A DNA stretch of 64,000 nucleotides from Pomphorhynchus laevis (Eukaryota > Acanthocephala > Palaeacanthocephala > Echinorhynchida > Pomphorhynchidae), in NCBI GenBank assembly GCA_012934845.2, contig WNNJ02002049.1:1-64000 (forward strand). Reading direction: 5' to 3'. Under the pieces are notes generated by a model, which saw nothing but the letters and a program-made list of their open reading frames with translations, ran no database searches and was not told where the DNA came from. The stretch's first letter is position 1; every line of letters begins with the position of its first letter. Shown piece by piece: positions 1 to 10,724 of this stretch. Made by a program: the position numbers and the translations under genes.

Positions 1-1574
1 CTCATGGCAAATACATTTGAGCAATAACCATATAGTTTTCTATTTAATTTTATCATTGTGTAACCCGTCTTTGTAAAACGTTATTACTCCATTGGTTCTT
101 CATTAAGTAACTTAAAAAGTATGCATTTTTTTACATTTTGGTGAATACAATCGATTTCAGATCGATTTTGGAATTTGCCTGTTATGAAAATTGTTCTAAT
201 ATATAGAGAGATGAAAATGGATTAAATGCCCGACATTAAAGATTTGCATTGAAATAAATTTTATAGATATGTCATTTCTGCAATCTGAGAAAGGTTTAGT
301 TCCATTTTGAAAGAACTAAATTATCATATTATGTTCATAATAATAAAGATTTTCTTATTAAAATATTATGTTCGAAATAACAGAATATGATAATAGTTTG
401 CGGTAATATCCCATTCAAACACCTCCCCCGTTCACACCTTCTCGACACCTGATTCACAGTCTTGTTTTGTTGTGGTCATGTAAGCGTGCGCTGGCACGCA
501 TTTGCCACGTTAAAATAAATCCTTTTTTAATAAGTGTACAAAAATCTAGTGATTTAATACATACAATTAATGATTTATACCCCCTTTTCCTACAGCGTAT
601 TGTTGCATTCTAAACATATGGATATCGATTACTAAATTCCTTTCTATGACACTAACAATCCTTGGAATTTTTGCAATCTTAGGGTTAAAAAATATTATAT
701 TTTTAACGAAATGGTAATCCTGCGAGATGGTAATTATGCAAAATGGGACCATGACTAACAAATTTGCTACTAAAAGAAATAGGCTTGCGCATTCCGTGGT
801 TGATACATTAAATCAATAAATTCTAGTTTTTATCTACTGTATAGCCAACCAGTTTCTATAAATAATACGAATCATCGTTCACGAATATGCGCTGTAATGC
901 CAGAATTAAAATATCCTTAATGATCACTCATGATGGTAACCTAGTATGGTTTTCTAAAATTTAGCATTTCTATATGACGCCTAAACATAATCTCTAATTA
1001 GCTGGAAGAAATCTAGCAATAATGCGTTCTTAATAACTTATACTTGTCAAATATACTCAATCTAAATTCCTTAATGATATTTTACGCAGGGTGATTAAAC
1101 CTGTGTCATTCGCCAGAGTATGGGAATTTGTCATAATTACCTATGATTTTTAATATTAATGTAATTAGCATGTGACGATTTTTTTAAGACAGATAAAAAC
1201 GATGCAATCAAAAAAACGAACGAGACAATTTAAAAATATTAACTAGACGTTGTTGCCAAATTTCAATAATGCTAATTTGAGTTTTAATTTTATTTCTAAT
1301 AAAGGAGGTTAATGATTAGTAATCTGCACTTATAATGATTAGAGTTTATCGAGGTAAATCTGGCAATGAATTTTGATATTTTATTCTGCACGCTACTGTA
1401 ATTCTATCTATAAGCCAACAGCAGTACGCTACATTTCAGTACTGATGGACTTCATTAACTACTGATCAAATACCTACGTATCACGGATTATATACCTTTC
1501 TATATATAAGATGTGAAAGTTAATCAGACCAAAGGCTGTGTTATTATATATTGCCAAAGCTTTCGCCACGTTAT
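1..1574. other. AT-rich stretch without recognised genes
   Basis: I see no convincing coding region, RNA gene or repeat here. The short open frames are AT-rich and have no recognisable motif. Confidence 0.5.
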
Positions 1575-2056
1575 GCGAAAAATCGCTTGAAACTGTGGTC
1601 CAGGTTGAAACTGTGGTCCAGGAGCCAAAACTGGCTACGATTGATTTTAAATCTATATGTGCTGCTAAATAACTGGACTTCGATCATCAGCTCCATCAGT
1701 CTAATGTATCTATCACTCCGAGTCGCTCCTATTACCCAGCAGTTATCGTTAGTCGGATGAAGTGGTTAGGGTGCGTTTCGACTGCTTTTGTGATACCTGT
1801 AAAGACACCAGCAATTCCTCACGATGCTAAACGAAACTCAGTGCATAAAGCGTTTTTACTGGCTTGTTGCGTGTGTGGACCTTCTAGTTATTCTTTATAT
1901 CCACAAATGCGTATCCGTTGGTTACGAGGGCACTGAATTTCTCACAGGATTCCGAAAGGAATACGTTTTTTATAAATTGGTAGTGCGAAAAATCGCTTGA
2001 AACTGTGGTCCAGAAGCCAAAACTAGCTACGATATATAAAATATACAATTGTTGTA
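1575..2056 (+). repeat. Tandem terminal-repeat fragment, Penelope-associated
   Basis: A 29-base block at 1575-1603 beginning GCGAAAAATCGCTTG recurs at 1985-2013, 410 bases further on. In both places it is followed by a similar tail containing CCAAAACT and GCTACGAT. Its last 18 bases are repeated once more at 1604-1621. The part at about 1770-1960 has an inverted relative at 56765-56965. The second unit runs into a hammerhead-like motif at 2057-2094. By position and resemblance to other repeats here I read this as the remains of tandem terminal repeats of a Penelope-like element. No coding part of that element is attached. Confidence 0.55.
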
Positions 2057-2094
2057 TAGCTGATGAAGCTCAATGTAATGAGCGAAACGTTCTA
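2057..2094 (+). ncRNA. Candidate minimal type I hammerhead ribozyme (site 1)
   Basis: Seen: core CTGATGA at 2060-2066, one extra A, helix II GCTC (2068-2071) with GAGC (2080-2083) around an 8-base loop, then GAAAC (2084-2088) and a GTT cleavage-type triplet (2089-2091). The three bases after it (CTA) pair with TAG just before the core to give a short helix I. Known: Penelope-like elements carry small type I hammerheads with almost no helix III. The extra A after the core departs from the consensus but recurs at three other sites in this window. Activity is an inference. Confidence 0.55.
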
Positions 2095-2165
2095 AAAAAA
2101 CTTTGTTGGTTTTTGCTGGTAATTCTACAACATATTAAATATCATTATGTGTCCTGCGAGGATCC

Positions 2166-2657
2166 CACGAATGTGCTGAGTATACAACGGTTCAGGATTT
2201 CTTACGAAATACGGCATTTATACTAAATGGTGTTGCTTGATAGACTGGACTTCGATTCACGACTTTTAGTCACCATGTCACTTCTAGACGACCACTTCAG
2301 CATCGAAATGATGAGTACCGGCAACACTCATCAGTAGAATGAGGTACACACTGGTCGTTTCGGTTGCCTGTGTGACATTGTGAATAAAGGCGTTTCCGAC
2401 ACTTTGCTTAATTGTCTGAGGCTTTCGCTCTTAACCAGATCGAATTGTTGTGCGGACCATCCTTAAACACTAGGCAGAGGTTGTTGCTGAATTGTCGCTG
2501 CACTCGTTGGATCCTAAATGGATACGGCAGGTATAATAGTAATGCACGAATGTGCTGAGTATACAACGGTTCAGGATTTCTTACGAAATACGGCATTTAT
2601 ACTAAATGGTGTTGCTTGATAGACTGGACTTCGATTCACGACTTTCAGTCAACATGT
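2166..2657. repeat. Direct repeat pair of about 115 bases, 379 bases apart
   Basis: The block beginning CACGAATGTGCTGAG at 2166 and ending near 2281 recurs at 2545-2657 almost unchanged. This is a tandem partial duplication of a terminal-repeat-like unit. The right copy ends where the Naiad relic at 2666 begins. The interval holds the permuted hammerhead-like module at 2281-2368. Confidence 0.75.
2281..2368 (-). other. Permuted hammerhead-like module
   Basis: On the minus strand the order is GGCAAC-C-GAAA-CGACCA, then TTCTA-CTGATGA-G-T-GTTGCC, then TGGTCG-TC-TAGAA. GGCAAC pairs with GTTGCC (helix II), CGACCA with TGGTCG (helix III) and TTCTA with TAGAA (helix I). All three helices meet the hammerhead core rules, with a GTC cleavage triplet. 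The strand order crosses within one unit, however, so a hammerhead could only form between neighbouring units or molecules. Relatives lie in the array at 11830-13352 and at 57592-57664. Confidence 0.45.
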
Positions 2658-2665
2658 CTAAACTC

Positions 2666-3470
2666 CTACCACCATGGTGAAAGGAGTTTATACCTTATTT
2701 TAGGAATATATTTACTTAAATCTGATCCTATTATTTCTTTACTTTTAGAATTATTTAAAAGTCCGGCTATATTTATGTTATCTATACATTTATTTATGAA
2801 GTTTATGGTTAATGTATATTTTCTATTGTTATTATTAACATTTATTGTACGATTATAGTATTTTGTATTGCAATAACTGTCTATTATACAACTTAGCCTA
2901 TCATAGTCGTTAATTAATTTTTGATTTATTGAACATATGATATCTGTAGAAAAACTTCTTATATTTACATAAAGATCTTTTAGCTTATTATCACTTAAAA
3001 GTTGTTTTAATATTTCTAATTGTTCATTTATATACATATCTTTTTTAATATTTTTAACTCTATTTTTCTTATTCCTTCTATCACCATGACTTCTTGGTTT
3101 GCGTTTAACCGGATTATTATAATATAGTTGTTTATTATGTATTATACTACTTCTGCCAATTCCTTGTACCACGTCATTCAATCCTAATGGGTACATGGAA
3201 TTTAACGTTTTAATCCAAAAATCTTCTTTTTCTAATAGTATTTGATTTAATATTGAAATGTTTTCTTCGATAATATGTTCTAAAATAAATAATTTACAGT
3301 TTTTAATATCATGTCCTATTAATCTCATGTGTTTATGAAATATAGTTTGACTATTATGCTGTATATTATATATGTTGCCTAAACCTAGTTTTTAACATTT
3401 GATATGTTTTTCCTATATATTGCAATCCACATGTACATTGTATTAGATACACTACAAAAGTGTAGTAATT
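2666..3470 (-). pseudogene. Naiad-type Penelope-like element, N-terminal GIY-YIG part
   Basis: Reading the minus strand, about 3455-3395 encodes VYLIQCTCGLQYIGKTYQ, a GIY-YIG nuclease start. After a frame change, 3328-2666 continues for 220 codons with FWIKTLNSMYPLGLND, a basic KRKPRSHGDRRNKK stretch and a linker containing FINKCIDNINI. In ordinary Penelope elements GIY-YIG is C-terminal and the protein ends soon after it. A long linker after the nuclease is what I recall of the Naiad clade, where the nuclease precedes the RT. The RT part is not attached; the frame stops at a junction with terminal-repeat DNA near 2660. Separate Naiad RT pieces lie at 5455, 25640, 29440, 31040 and 32930. Confidence 0.7.
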
Positions 3471-5454
3471 TAAACTGTAAATTAAAACTATAAAATGAAA
3501 TTGCAGAGGAAAAACTGTAATAGAACTAAATTTAAACCGTACAATGTAATAATTTAAACTGTGATTTAAATCAGTTGATGTTGTTTTATACTGAAATGTA
3601 GATATTCAGTATATAATTTCATTAACCAACTGTGGTAATGAAAAAGATGAACCCAATCGGTCCTACTTTCTTATTTTTTCAAATTTTAGGAAAACCCTAA
3701 CTAAAGAATGCAGCGATAATTATTTTATTGAAATAATACGTTTTGCTCTTTTATATTGTTCAGCTTCTTGACATTAGCCAAAATTCTGTATTTATCCATT
3801 ATCTCTCAAATTTATTTTCCACATAAAAACTTGATATCTGATATACACTATTTTTGTTGTTAGCAATTATTGGAAGGAGATCAACGTACCGAAACGTATT
3901 ATCTTTATAAAGTAGCTGTTGTTAAATTATTAGGTCTTATAAATATCTGAGTAGATAAATTGGATTAATTGTTTGTCAAGCTACACGCTGTAATCACTTT
4001 GATTATCAATTCTTGTTTCGTATTATATTATAAAAATTAAATTCATTTTTAACAATTAATTGCATGGGTAAATAAATCTATTGTATTTATTTGTAATATC
4101 TTTCTGTTTATTTAGTATTATTATAATGTTCTACTTTTATCTAAATTTTATCAAATTGCCAAGTAGTGGGTTTTTAAAATATAGATTATTAAATATTCAT
4201 TCATTTAGTAAAATCTCACTGCTTACTATATTTCATTAAATGGAAATAAATTTTATTGTTCCATTTGTTTTGCATTCATCAGGCGTAAATAATACACTTT
4301 TTTGTTGTTCTTTATCATTACCATTATAATTATCTCTAAATATATGCCTTCTTTATTGCTAATATTAACGTTACTGTGATATACACTATTAAATGATGTA
4401 TTTGCTTACTTAATAAATTTTGTTGTACACGTCTTATCAATATATCTGAACATGTTTTGCATACTTAATAAATTTTAGATATTATAGTTCATTTTGTAAT
4501 AGTCCATATTATTGCATTAAGATTAGATACAAACTAATAAAGACAAACTAATAAAGTGGGACATACTCTTGACCACACCTCACGTGGTTAAAAGTATTAG
4601 TTGCATCACGAAAGCATTAATCGAATAAAACGCTATATATATCTAAAATCAAGAACGTTATAATCTTTTAGTGTCTCTAAAATATATCATTACATTGAAT
4701 GTATTTAATTACAATAAAAATACTTGAAATGTTTTACGTCTACTGGAGGTATTAAATATAATTTTGCTACTTCCTTTTTAATTTTCATTGCAAATTTTCT
4801 TATCAGTTTGTTCATTCCACAAACAAAGAAGGCAATTCGAGCGTTCTAACAGAGACAAATCGCATCAAGTTTTTGTAATTTTTAGTATGGTTAAGTAATG
4901 ATATTACAAATTAATATTGGAGCTGGATTAAAGGAAAGAAAAAAATATTAAAATTTTTATTTAAAAAAAGCAATTTCTTCTTTTTTTGATCCAGCTCCAA
5001 TAATTATTTATCAATAATGGATCAGTATCAACTATTTAAAATAATATTACTCTTGAAGATTTTCATAATATATAAATTTACTAAATTTTCTTTATTTATT
5101 TTAGTCTTTAATTTAATGCTCCAGGTTTAAGTTTATATCTTCACTGAAAATTGAGCATATTGTCTATTAAGCTTTCTTAATACATATGCAAGAGAGCAAT
5201 GTTTTAATGATTTGTGTATTAACATTTTTAATTTTATAAAATTCGTTGAAAAATTTAAAAATTATATCGAAATACGAGGATAGCTGCAAAACTGTAAATA
5301 TATTGATTGAAAATATATTAACTGCAAAATTGACTAGACACTATAATTCATTCACACATGTCAACGGTAATTAAGTTCTCTATGTTCGTGTCTTTATAAC
5401 CTGCCAATAGATAACGTGCTTAATGGATTATTAAATCTTAATGTATTAAGCGCA
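3471..5454. other. AT-rich stretch, no gene seen
   Basis: Apart from the small inverted-repeat element at 4917-5000 I recognise nothing in this interval. Confidence 0.5.
4917..5000. mobile_element. 84-base TA-flanked inverted-repeat element (MITE-like)
   Basis: The ends are TTGGAGCTGGAT and ATCCAGCTCCAA, perfect 12-base inverted repeats followed inside by AAA/TTT-rich arms. The element is bounded on both sides by TA (4915-4916 and 5001-5002). TA target duplication is the habit of Tc1/mariner-type DNA transposons, so I read it as a very short non-autonomous copy. No transposase is present. Confidence 0.6.
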
Positions 5455-5960
5455 TATGTCGTAAAAATGACATATTTAAATTTACACGAAACATATTTTT
5501 GCATGAGCATTCAAACATAGCATATAATATAAAATATAACACTTTAAATAATGAAATTTTAAGAATTTTTACTATTTGTAAAGATATTGGCTTTCTTCAA
5601 AATAATTTAATGGATACTTATTTTTAACTAGGTTGTTTTAAAAACACAATCGAACAGAAAATAGTAAAATATATAAATCAAAAAACATTATAATAAATTA
5701 AAGATCTTAAGCAAAAATTTTATGGATGAATAGTAAATAATATACTTTTTATTTGAGTAAGATACACTAGATAATCAAATTTAATCAGAAAAAATACGTC
5801 AAGAGCTTGTGTTTGGCTTCTCTGCTATGCTAAGTTGAATGATATGGCTAAAGCATGATAACATAGCAGTTTCTCCTGATGATCTATATTCCTTATTCGA
5901 AGATATCGTCTGTTATTTATTATTCAATTCATTTTAATTGATTTTTATTTTAAATTCTAA
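5455..5960 (+). mobile_element. Naiad relic: end of RT ORF and 3' region
   Basis: 5465-5700 closely matches the coding segment at 26885-27130 (the stretch encoding DIFKFTRNIFLHEH onward) but is 5'-truncated and has lost its frame. It runs into the 3' region, with CTGCTATG near 5830 and CATAGCAG near 5855, the structured module of the other Naiad 3' ends. The second helix of that module has decayed here. Confidence 0.7.
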
Positions 5961-6849
5961 CTTTATATAAATTAAGAAATTTTATAATTATTTATTATTT
6001 ATAATTATTTATTTATCATTACTTTTAAGCTATATACATAGTATAAAATATATAGATTTGGCTAGTTGATCTAATTATTAAAATTAACATGGTTTAAGTT
6101 ATGTTGATTTAAATGAACTTAATTGCACTGTATACTTAAAATATCTACAATATAATCAATTCTGCAGACGTGAAAATACTTATTTTTATATGTGCTAGCA
6201 TTATGGCAATTTTTATTAGCAAAACTAATTCTGCGATTCAATTGCACTGATCGTTTGATATTTTTGTTGATTTAATATTTTTATCGAAACCAAACACAAG
6301 CGAAAAACTATTTAAACAGTAATCGTTTTGTATAAAAATATTTAAACATTATGTATAATGTGAATAAATTTACAATTCTGTCTATCGTCAAGTTGTAATC
6401 AATTATCTGTGTATAATACACACTGGACACATTGTAGACATTTTATGGTACCCTTCACTAAAATTGAAAATTCAGATTTTGAAGTTTTCCCTAAATTTTT
6501 TTAATTTATTTTATTTTGGTTAAAATGATAGACATTTTTTCTTAAAGATTTTACAAAAAGAAAGCAAAAAAGAACAAAACTAAATAATCGATAAATTTTT
6601 TTAATAATACGGTATCATCCTTACTATCTTCAGAAACGATGTAGGAACGGATCCTCGCTGGAAATTTTTGACGTGACAAACCACGACTCAGTCATCTAAA
6701 GTTTCCACGTATTTGAGTAATTATTGATGAGTCGATAATCGGCGTTGACAAAGTAACTTTAAAAGACAATGTATTTCCCCTGTTCGTTATATATTAATTA
6801 TATTAATAATGATTTATAATATTTAAATTATATTTAATAATATTTAATA

Positions 6850-7328
6850 ATTAAATAATATTGCTTCAGTTCTTCCTACTGACCTCTAATCCTTATTCTG
6901 ATACATCGTCGGTTATTTATTAGTCTATTTATAAAAATGACTTTTATTTTAAACTTCAATTTTTAATTTTTACTTGACATATATTATATAAAATCTTATA
7001 TAACAATTATTTACTATTTAAAGTTATTTATTATTTAATTATTAAATTTGGATTAGCATTATTTTTTAATTTTTTAATTATATTAAATACATAGACACAG
7101 TTAGTTGATTTGGTAAATAAAGTCTGTTATTTATTAGTCAATTCATAAAAATGACGTTTATTTTAAATTTCAATTTTTTATTTTAACTTGATTTAAATTA
7201 TAAAAAATCGTAACAATTATTAATTTTATATTTAATTATTAAATTTTGATTTAGCATTATTATGTTTTGTTTATTTTATAATTATATTAAATACGTAGAC
7301 TCAGTTAGCTGATTTGATTTCTAGACTA
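6850..7328 (+). repeat. Two successive Naiad 3'-end repeats
   Basis: 6875-7110 and 7115-7328 each repeat the block that closes the Naiad copies at 27310-27550 and 33245-33478 (GTTATTTATTAGTC, then an AT-rich tract; the second ends with GACTCAGTTAGCTGATTT). They are tandem partial copies without coding sequence. The right-hand copy stops about 15 bases before the ATG of the candidate host exon at 7343. Confidence 0.65.
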
Positions 7329-7342
7329 AAAAAATTTTTGCA

Positions 7343-8371
7343 ATGCCTTCAACGGAAATATCAGCCAGAAATGTTGATGCTCCGTATGCTTGTCGCTTAA
7401 GTATTCCAGCAACAGCAGGAGCAGCACCAACAACGGCAAATTCAGGTGACGATCTACGAAATGAGATTGATAATAATACTAATATACTTTCTAATGACCA
7501 TCATGCGGGAAACCAGCCCGAGCTAAGGCAACAGCGTCGTCAGCAGCATTCTTCGAATCCTGGTAGTAATAATAATTCAAAATATTCAAGATACTTCATG
7601 CCTAGCAATCGTAATGATAAGACTACTACGACTGTCACTAGCACTACGGAGAAAGATAAGACGTCGTCCTCGTCTCTGTCCGGTTGTAACTGTGACGGAG
7701 AAGGAGGTGGTGTCGATGCCTGCAAAAGTACTGGTACTAATAAGCCATCAAAGTTAAAGTGCGTAAGCCACAGCTTTACCAAAAAGCAGCATTACCAAGA
7801 AAACAGTACTAGCAAGAAATCTTTGACTCCGAAACAACAGAGATGGGCAGATTCGCAACCTTACTACCGTAGGCTACTATCTTCTACAAACGCTGGGCTT
7901 TCATCTAATTTTACTGCTACTAGCAGCAACAAAGATAATCTTGATAATTACCAAGAGGTTTCCAATAATTGTAATAAATTGAACAGTGAACTGCTTAGTC
8001 AAATTTGCCAAATACATTTAATGAATCGTCTTAACGGTGTACGATTTGGAAATGAAGCCTTACGTTTACTGGCCCAAAAGTGTTCACCTACTGAACTGCA
8101 CGTAAACACTTGTAACTTACTTCGACCCTCATCCAGGATCAGTAACAAGTATGGGGAACATAATCGAAAATCAAAAGAACTGACCAAAAATTGTCAATGT
8201 CGTTTAAACAACAGCAACGCAAAAGATAATAAAACCGAATCTAAAAGTAATAAAACGACAATGTCCAATATATCGGAACAGCAACAGCGACTGGACTGGG
8301 CTCGTAAGATTTTTAAAGGAAGTAAGTCGCATAATCAACTGTTTTTAAGGTTTTTACGTTTGCAGTTGTAA
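7343..8371 (+). CDS. Hypothetical low-complexity protein, probable host exon
   Basis: This is an open frame of 342 codons from the first ATG after an in-frame TAG just upstream. The protein is rich in Asn, Ser, Thr, Lys and Gln, with runs such as TTTTVTSTTEKDK and SSSS. Less repetitive parts are LTPKQQRWADSQPYYRRLL (about residues 160-180) and LNSELLSQICQIHLMNRLNG (about 213-232). Base composition is clearly less AT-rich than the flanks. At 8320 the sequence reads GGAAGTAAGT, a strong splice donor (GTAAGT from 8322), so the exon may end after IFKG and the last 16 codons may be intron. I recognise no domain and assign no function. No later exon is visible before the retroelements. A random frame this long in AT-rich DNA is unlikely, so a real host exon is favoured. 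Confidence 0.6.
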   Translation: MPSTEISARNVDAPYACRLSIPATAGAAPTTANSGDDLRNEIDNNTNILSNDHHAGNQPELRQQRRQQHSSNPGSNNNSKYSRYFMPSNRNDKTTTTVTSTTEKDKTSSSSLSGCNCDGEGGGVDACKSTGTNKPSKLKCVSHSFTKKQHYQENSTSKKSLTPKQQRWADSQPYYRRLLSSTNAGLSSNFTATSSNKDNLDNYQEVSNNCNKLNSELLSQICQIHLMNRLNGVRFGNEALRLLAQKCSPTELHVNTCNLLRPSSRISNKYGEHNRKSKELTKNCQCRLNNSNAKDNKTESKSNKTTMSNISEQQQRLDWARKIFKGSKSHNQLFLRFLRLQL

Positions 8372-8484
8372 TTCTCTGATTAGAATACAATATGAAGTTT
8401 TTATATTTAAAATTACAATGTGCAGAAAATCTAGCCATTATATATTTTAGTTGCTACAAAACACGGGTCACGAATACTCCCTAC

Positions 8485-8487
<3 letters not shown>

Positions 8488-8541
<54 letters not shown>
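8488..8541. repeat. (TA)n microsatellite
   Basis: About 27 uninterrupted TA units. An open frame across it encodes only IYIYIY and is not a gene. Confidence 0.95.
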
Positions 8542-8547
<6 letters not shown>

Positions 8548-8672
8548 ATATATAGTAAGTATAAATTAAAATCAATTTATAAGCTACTTCCGGTTGGGAT
8601 CACGCTATGACCAAAATATATTCGAAATATGATTATTGGTCTCTACCAACAAAAAAACAAAGATTAATTCTT

Positions 8673-8709
8673 CAATTTACGTTTCGCCTTGCGGCTTCTT
8701 CAAAAATTG
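8673..8709 (-). ncRNA. Candidate hammerhead-like motif (site 2)
   Basis: On the minus strand: CAATTT, TTGAAGA, an extra A, GCC-GCAA-GGC (3-pair helix II with a GNRA tetraloop), GAAAC, GTA, AATTG. The core differs from CTGANGA by C to T at its first base. CAATTT and AAATTG can pair as helix I with one shifted base. It lies between two TA microsatellites, downstream of the minus-strand Penelope-like element. Confidence 0.4.
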
Positions 8710-8796
8710 TAAGTACTTAATTATCAAGATTGTTTAAACTGTCTTGATCTTGTCTTAAAAGTATCTTATTAACGCCAATCAACAAAAAGTTGATTA

Positions 8797-8798
<2 letters not shown>

Positions 8799-8859
<61 letters not shown>
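8799..8859. repeat. (TA)n microsatellite bordering a Penelope-like element
   Basis: About 30 TA units directly adjoin the outer end of the terminal repeat that starts at 8860. The position suggests either the insertion target or an expansion at the element end. Confidence 0.95.
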
Positions 8860-8862
<3 letters not shown>

Positions 8863-9552
8863 GTTGTTACACCTGCCCTGGGACACTCAATGGTGTACTC
8901 ATAAATAAATCACTATGTTTTCCTCATGAGTTTTCCTCATGAGAGGAGGCATAAACACCAGGCAGCATTCTATATATCATCATCAGACTAAGAAATAGAA
9001 CCGAATTATTCTCGCAATATCCAAAGTCGCTACGTATACCCAGTCATCCTATATGTGACGACAAACTTCCACAACGATGCAAGTTTTTCGCTTTAACGGA
9101 GCTCATCAGTATCGTAACTTCAATAATCATCCATAAGCACCTTAACACTCGCTTAAACAGTGTTTAAAGCTCGAAAACAGAATTACCCTTAATCTGACTC
9201 ATCAGATGGAATTTAACATAAGGTCTGTGCATTGCAGTGCATATTGCAGTTTAACCATGCATCAGGTACTAAATTCCTATTATTAGAAATGCCGTTTTAC
9301 AGGGACTTTTTCAAGTGTACAAATATATTAAATATAATTTGTCGTTACACCTGCCCTGGGACACCCATACTCATAAATAAATCACTATGTTTTCCTCATG
9401 AGGAGTCATATACACCAGGCAGGATTCTATATCTCTTCATCAGACTAAGAAATAGAAACGAATTATTCTCGCAATATTCAAAGTCGATACGTATGCCCAG
9501 TCATCCTATTTGCAACGAAAACCTTCAACAACAACGGTATACGCGTTTCGCT
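8860..9552 (-). repeat. Tandem terminal repeats (pLTR) of the Penelope-like element
   Basis: The block GTTACACCTGCCCTGGGACA occurs at about 8865 and again at about 9345, so one unit is about 480 bases. The outer unit (8860-9338) is complete and carries a hammerhead core at 9072-9118. The inner one (9339-9552) breaks off inside the hammerhead region, keeping only its 3' half (9532-9552). The same unit lies on the plus strand at 59570-60130. Tandem partial long terminal repeats are typical of Penelope-like elements. Confidence 0.8.
9072..9118 (-). ncRNA. Hammerhead ribozyme relic in a Penelope terminal repeat (site 3)
   Basis: On the minus strand: ACGATA, exact CTGATGA, helix II GCT...AGC, exact GAAA, then a decayed cleavage triplet and ATCGTTG. 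Compared with the plus-strand copies at 59971 and 60694, helix I has changed from CGG/CCG to CGA/TCG, a paired change that keeps pairing. The cleavage site looks lost, so this copy is probably inactive. Confidence 0.65.
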
Positions 9553-9554
9553 AT

Positions 9555-9770
9555 TTTTTAAAAAACAGAGAATTATAAAAGACGTTTTTTTGCTGAGCTT
9601 TAAATCTACAATGCAAGATCACAAGCATAAGAAGTTCAAAACATAAACGAACATGAAATCAAATGCCAATAACAATTAAAATTTCATGTGGTACATCCCA
9701 TTTGTATATATGATCTATGTTTATTTCATGATCAGCATCCGTCATTAGTTGATAATTTTTTGCTCATTTT
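9555..9770 (-). repeat. Inverted-repeat arm of the Penelope-like element (left)
   Basis: This is inverted relative to 11515-11745, with long nearly identical stretches (for example CATTTGTATATATGATC here against its complement there). It overlaps the last codons of the GIY-YIG frame and the 3' untranslated part. Either the element has inverted terminal repeats, as many Penelope-like elements do, or the right arm is the 3' end of a second copy in opposite orientation. Confidence 0.75.
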
Positions 9771-10349
9771 TCTTTTCAAATCAGTGTAATTTAAGTGCGT
9801 ATTTAGTACCACATAATCAAATATGTCTTCGTGCGATGAGTGTATCGTTAGACAATGGTTTATAATTGCGTCTCTTTTGACTAGTTCTTTATTAAGATCG
9901 GATCGTCTGTTATTAAGGCGCATACTCGTCGAAAGGCCAGTTTCACCCACGTATTGGGCTTTACATATTCGGCATGTTGCTAAGTAAATATCTTCTATCG
10001 AATCACATGATGTAGTATTTGTCAACGTATATTTTAATTTTCTACATGTGCTCGTTATAGTGCTCGTTTCTATATCGTTGCTGTAACATTTTGAGCGTGG
10101 CCGATGACATTGTTTGCAGCCTGCGTTATGTGTGCTGCTTAGTTGGTTAAGTTTTGATCTTATTAAGCGACTTCCTATTGTTTTTACAGATGCAAATACT
10201 GTTCGTATTGGTATATGATCTAGTTTTAATTTGTTGCAGATTTTTGAAACTACAGAGTTTATATCTATTGACAGATTCTCAAGTCCGCAGTGGTATGGAA
10301 AGATAAATGTCTTTTGTTTTTGACGTTCTGACTTTCCATTTTGTTTCAA
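9732..10349 (-). pseudogene. Penelope-like element, C-terminal GIY-YIG endonuclease region
   Basis: This is 205 codons. A cysteine/histidine-containing linker, NAGCKQCHRPRSKC, is followed by the GIY-YIG-type core IYLATCRICKAQYVGETG and RLNNRRSDL. These nucleases nick target DNA for Penelope retrotransposition. It sits downstream of the RT part of the same element (10725-11500) in the canonical RT then nuclease order, separated from it by frame changes and the TA tract at 10540-10584. The catalytic Arg and Glu further downstream cannot be placed with certainty. Non-functional as read. Confidence 0.8.
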
Positions 10350-10536
10350 ATATGAAATTAATGATTTATCAATGCACTTACCAACCTAACGATATGTATA
10401 TCCTCTATAAATCAAATCTCTTTTTAATTTAGTTAACTATTTCAGTTTCGTTTCATTTGTGCTACAGATGTTCAGTATTCTTGATGTTTCGTTTCTAATT
10501 ATGCACATTTTAACACACGATGAATGTGAGCTTTTA

Positions 10537-10539
<3 letters not shown>

Positions 10540-10584
<45 letters not shown>
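10540..10584. repeat. (TA)n microsatellite inside the Penelope-like coding region
   Basis: About 22 TA units encode an IYIYIY run between TELYDKPTSPN and PKSSHSSCVKM of the minus-strand element. Both flanks remain recognisable Penelope RT sequence, so the tract has expanded within the element and does not mark its edge. Confidence 0.85.
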
Positions 10585-10587
<3 letters not shown>

Positions 10588-10724
10588 TGGACTAGTTGGC
10601 TTGTCATATAATTCAGTTTGAATATCGTCATTGTAGTCGCGATATATATGTTGACAGATCAAAAAACATGTGGGTGTTGATTTTTCGAAAGTAAAATGTA
10701 ACGGCCCGAAATTATCTAGTTTCG

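Noticed and set aside
8392-8610. Open frame of 72 codons with an Ile-Tyr run
   Set aside because: It is the translation of a TA microsatellite with short AT-rich flanks. The same applies to 17270-17452 and 10534-10728.
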